From the NCBI GenBank assembly GCA_030490835.1, contig CM059971.1, forward strand, positions 59,506,012 to 59,570,011: DNA of 64,000 nt. The letters run 5' to 3'. Made by a program: the position numbers and the translations under genes. Of the stretch, positions 52,601 to 61,600 are shown piece by piece. The stretch is from Annona cherimola (taxonomy: Eukaryota > Streptophyta > Magnoliopsida > Magnoliales > Annonaceae). The notes beneath the pieces were generated by a model, which searched no databases, was not told the origin of the DNA, and saw only the letters and a program-made list of their open reading frames with translations. How positions within the stretch are numbered: position 1 is the first letter of the stretch; each line of letters opens with the position of its first letter.

Positions 52601-55600
52601 TAAAATAAAATAAAAACTCAACTATGAATGCACTCATGTGTGCAGGCAAAAATTAGTGCATGTGCATACTTATGGTTGTGCATTAGGAGAAGATACAAAT
52701 AGGAGCACATGTAGACATGCATAGAGAAAGTAATTGATGTTTAGGAGCTTACCAATACAGACAGCACGCTAAGTTCTGAAGCTACAGAGCCACCGCTTTC
52801 TGCCACATTATTTGATATAATTGTTGTAGTAGTGTGGACATATATTTCCTCCAGTAAAAGTTGATCTCTAACTAGCTTCCCTAATGCCATTGCAGCAGCC
52901 TGTTCCCAAAGAAGAGCAGATACAATTTTTTTTACCCTTCAGCTTAAAATATTGACCATTAAAATATGCAATTATAATTCTATAAAAAGTCATGGTGCAG
53001 CATATTGTCAATCAGCTTGGATCAAAGGGCAGTAAAATAAATAAGTACGTTGTTATTGGTTCAATTATTGTAGAATTATCACCTAGCTGGAACAACCATT
53101 GAAAAATTTTAAATTGATGACATGTTTTGATTGAATGTTAAGAATGTATAATTTTCTTCTAGTTACATTATTGATTCTTTTTCTTTATTGCTTGATCGAT
53201 TATGTCATGTTAATTTTAAAAGCATGGACACTATAATTAAATTAAGACTAATTCCTAAGTTTTCTACAGAATCATCAAATAAATGGAAAGTATGCGTACA
53301 AACTAAAATAACTAAAAAGTCACTTCAAAAGGTTGAAAGAAAATTCAGATTTATTATGTTTAATTTATTCAGATATATATGACATGGAAAGTACTGTAAC
53401 AAGAGGTGCAAAAGATATTTCGTAACCTTTATTGATGAATTCAGTAATACACATTTACCTGCTAAGAACTAAAGATGAAATGTCGGAAAAAAAAACAGAA
53501 CTTTAATTGAAATGGTAATGCAATGTTAACTAATGCATGCCTAATTAAAGGTTGATAGGGTGAAACTTTATCAACAGTTTGTAATATTCTTAACAGAATT
53601 CTACACAAGAAAACTAAAGTTACTCCTTATGAATTATGAAAAAATAAGTCAATTAATATTAAATGTCTAAGAGTTTGGGGTTGTAAAGCCTTAGTAAGAT
53701 TACATGATCCTAAAACACCAAAATTGGGACAAAGAGGTATAGAATGCATTTTTTTAAGTTATGTCATAATAGTGAAGTATAAAGCTCTGTGGCAATAGAT
53801 CCAACACACAATTCAACAAAATACCATTATGAAACCTAGAAATGCCAATTTTTATAAAAGTAATTCTAAATCTATTCCTAAGTTCAACCAAAGTGATGAA
53901 ACTTTTTCTTCTCAACCATTGAATAAATCTATAACTATTGATGTTGATTTTTTACCCCCAGACAAACTTGTAGAAGACAATCATGAAAATTTAAGAAATA
54001 AGAAAGCTAGGAAAGATGATTATAATCACTTTGTGCCTAATTTTCAACTATATCGAGGATCCAAAGATACCGTTGATAAAGAACACTAGATTATTTTTCA
54101 TACAAAAGGAGATCCATCTACTTACATAGAGGCAATGAGATCTCCAAATGCATCATTCTGGAAAGAAGCAATTCAAGATGAAATGGATTTAATGATGGTA
54201 AATAATATATGAAAGTTGATTGATTTACCCTCAGGGTCTAAACCTATAGGTTGCAAATGAATATTTAGAAAGAAATAAAAAGTGGATAGATATATTGATA
54301 AGTTTAAAGCCAGATTGGTAGCTAAGGGATTTAGACAACATGAAGGTACATATTTCTTAGATACTTATGCCCTAGTAGCTAGAATTTCAACAATCAAATT
54401 ATTAATGGCTTTAGTTTCCATCAATCACTTGAAAATTCATCATATGGATGCAAAAAGAACTATTCGAAATGGAGATTTAGAAGAAATTCATAGAGAACAA
54501 TCTAAAGGTTTCATAACGCCTGGGCAAGAAAATAAAGTTTGTAAACTAATAAAATTCTTATATGGTTTAAAACAGACACGTAAGAAGCAATTTGAAAATT
54601 TTGATTAGTTTATGTAGTATAATAGTTTTAAACTAAATCAATCTGATAAATGTGTCTACAGAAAATTTATTGCTAATAAAGATATTATCATTTATTTGTA
54701 TGCGGATGACATGCTTATTTTTTGTACTGATATTATAATTACTTAAGAAACTAAAGGATATGTTTCAAGTCATTCAAGATTCATGAATTGAATTGGTATC
54801 CTCATTTCCAAGACAACTTTTTCAATTTCCAACACAACTTATATGTTCAATGCAACTTTTGTCATTCCCAGTACGCATCACTACATTCTCATCCCAAATA
54901 CAAATTCCACATGAATCTTGTATGACTTGAAATATGCACAAAACTTTTTTGCCAGCCAATTTGGCTATGAAAGATACAGGCAATGCAGATGTCATTCTCG
55001 GCATCAAAATTGTATGAAATGGTAATGAATTTTCTCTTTCTCAATCGCATTATATCGAGAAAGTACTCAAGCAGTTTAATCAATTTCACGCTGGTGTGGC
55101 CTTAACTCCTAGTCTCAGTGGCAAGTTATGTAAAAATACAAATAGATCTATAGTACAACTTGAGTATGCTAAAAGGATTGAAAGTTTAATGTCTGTTATA
55201 TATTGTACCAGACCAGATATTGGTCTTGTTGTTGGTGTATTTAGCAGATTTACTAGTAATCTAGGATATATGTATTAGAATGCAATTTACAAGGCATTAA
55301 AATATTTAAAAAAGATCATTGACTATGAATTGCATTTCAATGATGAACCCACTATATTAGAAACATACAATGATGCAAGTTGAATTTCTGACACTGAGGA
55401 ATCCATGTTTACATCTGGATGGATTTTCATCCTTGTGGGAGCCTACTATTTCTATGGTTTCTAAAAAGCAAATCTATATTACACATTTGACCATGGAATC
55501 TGAGTTATTTGCTTTGACTGCAGTAGAGGAAAAGGTAGAATCACTAGGAAATTTATTACTTGAAATTCTCATTCGACCTAAGGCAGTGCTTTCCATTTAT

Positions 55601-58600
55601 TTGCATTGTGATGGCGAATTAACTTTATCGAGAGCATACAGTAAAGACTTGCAATGACAAGTCAAGGCATATAGCATCAAGGCACAACTATGCAAAGCAG
55701 TTGCTCTAAAATGGAGTTGTTAACATTAACTTTGTAAGATCAAGTGGAAACTTGACAAACCCGCTTACAAAAGGTCTTACTAGGAAAGCAGTCTAAAAAC
55801 TAACTAGTGGATGGGACTGAATTCCACACTAAGTTGCAATAACTGAAACTCAACTCTAAACTTATAGCCCAAGTCTAGAGTTCAATGAGAAAGTTATTTT
55901 CCACAACTTACAAGCATTGGTTATATTTATTTATTTTACATCCCTCTGGCAGTGCTTGGATCCTATAATGTACTTCTGAGATTCAAAAAATTATTGCATT
56001 GGAGTATTTAGTTATAGGGTACTCAGAATAATTTCACCTATATGAGTATTGGAAGTGATGCCAAATTTATTTTTAGAGTGTGTGGATTCACACTGAGATT
56101 TTTATGAACTTAGGATACTGACACATGGTCATAATGCGTCTCCTTGAGAACATGTAATTTTGAAATCTTATATGCGTAGAATGTCCAATCTTTCAGATAA
56201 GGTCGATAGTTTAAAGCCGTGGCTACTATATATCTCAGTAAATCCTGATGTATTTTCACTGAGTAAAAGGTCAAGTCTACCGAATACCTTTATTATATAT
56301 AAGATTTCTTCACTTGGATGGAATTATTTTAATTCTGAAAATAGTTGGGAATGTTGGGTATTTTCAAAATATGCATTATACCTTGGAATGTTTTTTTATT
56401 TGCAGTTGTTGTTACCCATTGTAACATCCACGTGCTAGAATGTTGTGGTGTAAACATATGCATGTGATAATAATTTTTGATCATTTGTTGGCAATGTTCC
56501 TTTCATTAGTTATAAGAGACGCCTATAATTATGGGTGTCTTGCCAGCGGCTTCTACACAATATTCCACTCTTTTTCACTCCTTAAGCATCCTCTTCAGAA
56601 TTCAAAAAACCAAAGTTGTCTTTCCATCCAAATGATTCTTGTGTCATGCATCAAGTGTTCATGTGCCCAAGAGGAGGAGCTACTTCTTCTTGGTTTGGTT
56701 TCATTTTTTGTATCTTGGGAGCAATTGCATATTATCCCAAGCAACAATGAGAGCAGAAAAATTATCTTAAGGAAAGTTACATTATAATACGTCCGAAATG
56801 AAACCATTTTGATTCTCCTATCTTCCACTTTCATCAATTTTCTTCCGCTTCCTCTCACTTTAGCCCCCATACCTATGATTTTCAAATTTTTAATATATTT
56901 TTAAATGTAAACCATTTATGATGTTTAAGACATCTTGTTTTATCATGCTATCAAAAATAAATTTCATTGGAAACTCATATGTTGTAAAAATAGGATGTTT
57001 TGAGAGTGAATATATAATGACCAAAAATTTTGAAAAATGTATAGTATAAATATAGAAGAAGAAAGTTTGTAATACATATAGTTTTTAGAATCATAAAGAA
57101 ATACACATGGATCAACAAGATAAATAGTTTTGATTCTTCAAAAATTATTTTAAAATTAAAAAACTAAGGGTAATAAAGGCTTCATGCTTACATTAAGTAT
57201 TGACTCCTTATTCGTAGATAATTTACATCAATCACTAAAGAAGAAACTCTTGAGATTCTACACAAGAAAAGTTGCGAAACTGAATTCCAAACTTATTCAT
57301 TTTATTGTAATATGAAGGGCATTGTAGGCCAAGTCTATCTACAAAAGTGTCAATAAAAAATGATAATGAAAGCTAAAAAAAACTGACAAATTCATGTTTA
57401 CTAATACCAAGGATTTTTTTTTTAATAAACAGAAATCTCAGAGAAATTGTCATTGGATATTTTGTGGAATATACCATGTAGTGTTTGAGAGCTTTTTTTT
57501 TATAAACCAGATATTGGAAATATAGACATTTGCCAATGAGGGATAGTTATGTCCTTAGGTTTTCTGTTAACAAGAAACCGGAAATAAGTGTATAACACCT
57601 TATATTCAACACAAACAGCTTTCTAGTATGCTTCGTACAACCCTAACTTCGCAGACCATGTACTTTGATGAACACACAAAAATTAGCCTTAAAAGGATAT
57701 GTACTTGAATGCAATGAGATAAATGAAATTAAGGGTGTGTTTGGTAAAATAATAAGAATAATAAAAAAATTTCCATACTACCCTACTCAACAATTACTTC
57801 TTCACGTTTTTCTCTACAACTGCCCTATCTATTTTAACTTTATTCATTTTACTTCGAATCATTACTCCTATTATATCACATCATTACCTTGTGTTTTCAA
57901 AAACTTTTCCACTAAATTTTTTCTTCCATCTTACTAAACACACCATAATTCTTAATGCGTTCCAGGCTAAAGATTAAGTCACTCAACTTCCTCCCATAGT
58001 TGGTAGCTAGGAAAATGTAATATAAAACACATTGTTGGGGCAAAATTGATGAAAAGAAGAAATTAAGGAAAAAGATAAAAGTGAAAAATAAAATCAAGTT
58101 TCACTTTAAGGCAGTTTTGAAATCCGATTTGGTGCTTAAGAGTAATTTGTAGTTGTCCCCAAGATATAAAAAGTGAAACCTGAACTAGAGTAGAAAACAA
58201 CTCCTTTTATAAGCACACGAATACTTGATGACACAAATTCTTGTTGAATAGAGAGAAATTTCAAAATAGGATGCAAAACTTGTAAAACCAAATGGCTAAA
58301 ACAATCAATGTCTAAAACAGGACAGAGGTTGACTATATCTAAATATAAGACACAACCACGGATGGAGTAAAATTGAAAATCACAAACTGTCATTTGTAAT
58401 CCCACATTTATAGACTTTGAACAACCATAAATAGCAACCATTCATAGACGTCTGTTCCCTTTTAAAATCAAATCGAACCAAGCATTGTAGCTGTTCAAAC
58501 ATCTGCCCAGCTGCCTAAAAATGAGACGACTTTAAGGAGGTAGAAATCAATCCCAAAACCAATGATTACGTGTATTTGGTTGGAGTAACTCCTAAAACGA

Positions 58601-61600
58601 ATTGTATGTTGTATTCTCTATCGAATGCCTAATTTGACCTTCAAAGTACTTCCCTTTATAGAGGTGCTAATTGAGATCTCCTATGTCTCTAACACTATCT
58701 AGAGTGGCTTGGGACTCTCACTTCGATCATTTATATGATTTAGTATGACCTTATTTCAAATCACTAACAAGGCAACTTATGCCTTAACTTACATGTTCTC
58801 CTAGAAGATCTGCCACTCTAAGTGTTTCATCTTTGCATATTTCTATAATATTAGAGTTGATTGCTTGTGACAAAGAACCAATCTCGACCTTATTGACTTA
58901 TTTGTCATTCTATATTCTTTTGCTAATTTCACATGCAATGAACATATTTGACCACCAAAACAATAATCATGACAATCTCTTTCAGTAATAGATATTTATT
59001 AGTAGTGGAATTAATATGTTCCCTATAAATAACAAAGATCATACTTATATCCTCTTTGTTTGTATATGGATAATCATTTTCATAGTTGGAATGCAATCCA
59101 CACCCCCCCCCCCCAAAAAAAAAACAGAAACCAAATATGCATTGTATTAATTTTTTAAATAAACACGAAGGTAGAAAGAAAGATTCAAATCTCATTTTCT
59201 CTTTGCCTTTCCCCTTTGGTACAATCACGAGTTCATGTACAACGTAAAATATATAAACTTGTTCAGCAGAAAAAGGAAAAGGTTCTACCTGAGCAACTTT
59301 TATGTCCAATCCTTGTCCAATTTCACAACCAGATTGATATATACTAATGCTGGCATCAGTATGTATGGTGACAAGCGATATCATCTGCTGCATGTACCAG
59401 TTTGCAGAAAATTTCACAGGTATGAGACTTATTCCACGTTTTAACCATTTATTTTGTTCATTAAATGCTTTCACTTCAGCACACCGATTGACATAGTCAC
59501 TTGATTCCTGTAATCATAAAAACAAGAAACAGACACATAAAAGAAAATAAGTAACTGATCAATGGAAAAAAGGCACAAGATAAACTTCTTTCGCATTTCC
59601 TTCTAGTTATCGTTGCTGCACAAAAAGTATTCTTATGGAAGTTCTACCAAAAACCTAGAAAGCAAAGAAGTGTTCTTTCCTGCATGAGTCAGAGATGTTA
59701 TATACAAATATATTACTTACAAATGATTAAAAAAAAATTTACCCCATGACATGAATCATATTTTTGTGATATTATTGTTGACATCGTCTTTTTGGCACAT
59801 CATCTAAATGGTACCATAGCCTAATGCATCTGTATCCAGAAATAGTATTTCAATATGGCAAAAGATCATGCTATATTCTCAAAATATTGCATGGCTGCAC
59901 TTTGGCAATTAAGGGGTCCAGATTATTTTGTAAGATGCTTCTGCTTCCAAGAATCCTTGGGGAAAAAAATTTACTATAAATAAAATAGAGGCATGTTAGC
60001 ATATGATGCATCACATGTTAGCTAATATGCAATGCATTTTTTTTTTTTTAAAGTTCTTGATACTTTTTTTGCTTTCTTTTCATTTATATGTGGGCTAAAG
60101 TGTATATATCTCATATACCAAAATTTACCAATTTTAAATTATTGTACATATTTTTGTGAAATTTTTTTTAAAAAAAATTTCACCTTTTGTTCATGTGCTA
60201 AGTGTGAGATGAGTGAAAGCTATTGATTTTTAAAATCTTCTGAAAATATGTACAATAATACAAAATTGATATATGAAATATATACACTTGGGCCCATACA
60301 TAAATGAGAAAAAAATTATCAAAAATTTTACAGAAAAAGATGCATCGCATGTTAGTTAACATTTGATGCATTGTATGATACCATGCCTCAATAAAATAAT
60401 AGGTCAAGGTCTTGGAAAATGACTTGATTACTATGGTCTGTTTAAAAATCTTCTTATATTTCAATCACATTTTGGGTATAAACAAAACAGTTTATTTCTG
60501 TTAAGAAAGGCATAATTATGGTTCATAAGCAATGAAAATTTATAATATATGGAAATTTACATCGATGTTTTCTTAGTGTGTATCTATGAATCATTATATC
60601 TGTGAGTTTCACCCAAAAAAATTCTCTTTGCTGGTGTTGTCCCCAATATTTTTCAGATAGCAAAACATCATTCAATATTTATAAATGCATGCATGCACAA
60701 GTCCAGAGTATCAACATATGCTCTATTACACTAATGTCGTAAAAAAAAGGATAAAACCATAAGAAAAGAGTGATGTAACCCATTAGAACAAGTTATCAAT
60801 ATTATCATAAAGAGCTTTTCGAGCAGTATAAAATAAACACATCATAAACTGAATGACGAGTACCTGAAGTTTGCGGTGAACAAGTTTCGCATTGCAATCA
60901 ATAAGATGTTGGCCAGCAATTGAAACATTCCCTTTATCATACATGTTAAGTTCCCGTACAATGCTTGACTCTATATTAACTTCATGTGACACATGCTCCA
61001 AAACTGTTTCAATCATAACTGCTGTCTCTACGAATACTGTCACAGATTAAAAAAAAAATTTCAATAAACAACAAACAGGCCATTTTATTTACAAGAAAAA
61101 GGCTGTGAATGCCAAAAGCAATAATGTTCAGGTCAAATATTTATAAAACTGGATCAGAATTTTAAAAGGAGTTTAGCAAGTATTTTTCTAGGTTCAGATG
61201 TAAGAGCCTATACAGGAATTTTAATCCAATTGGCAAATCAAACCACGCCAATAACCATCTGAAAATTCAATTGCCTCTGGAATCAGCCAGGCCAGCATTT
61301 GGGATCCATATAGAGCACGTAAAGAAGTGCCTAAGTACTCAATAGTTGGTGGCAGTATTAGCTGTTCTGAAGTAAGTATGTCATGGATTCAAAAGATCTA
61401 CTGGCACTAGGTAGTCATAAACAACACATACCTGGGCCCCTCATATAAGTACATGCTGGCAGGTTGGTCTTCACAATCCGTGCTTTAATTTCCCAGTTTT
61501 CAATATTATATGCCCCATCAATAAACACTGGAAGGCTGTTCATATCTGGATACTCAAAGTCTAAATGTGCACCCTGGAGGAAGTGTAAAATGAACTTCTC

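Larger units (their letters stand above)
53130..56870 (+). mobile_element. 5'-truncated copia element, same family as 35619-41200, in intron 4
   Basis: Begins inside integrase ([18 protein letters not shown] at 53188 onward, then [14 protein letters not shown]). It continues through integrase, RT and RNase H with many stops, and a 3' non-coding stretch that matches 36115-36660. It ends in an LTR (56352 to about 56870). Older than the intron 6 copy. Lies antisense to the oxidase gene. Confidence 0.85.

Noticed and set aside
58929..59474. 181-codon minus-strand frame taken as a single exon
   Set aside because: Only the part above 59289 matches the oxidase; below the GTAGAA donor the homology stops at once, and a C12 tract interrupts the sequence, so the rest is intron read-through.
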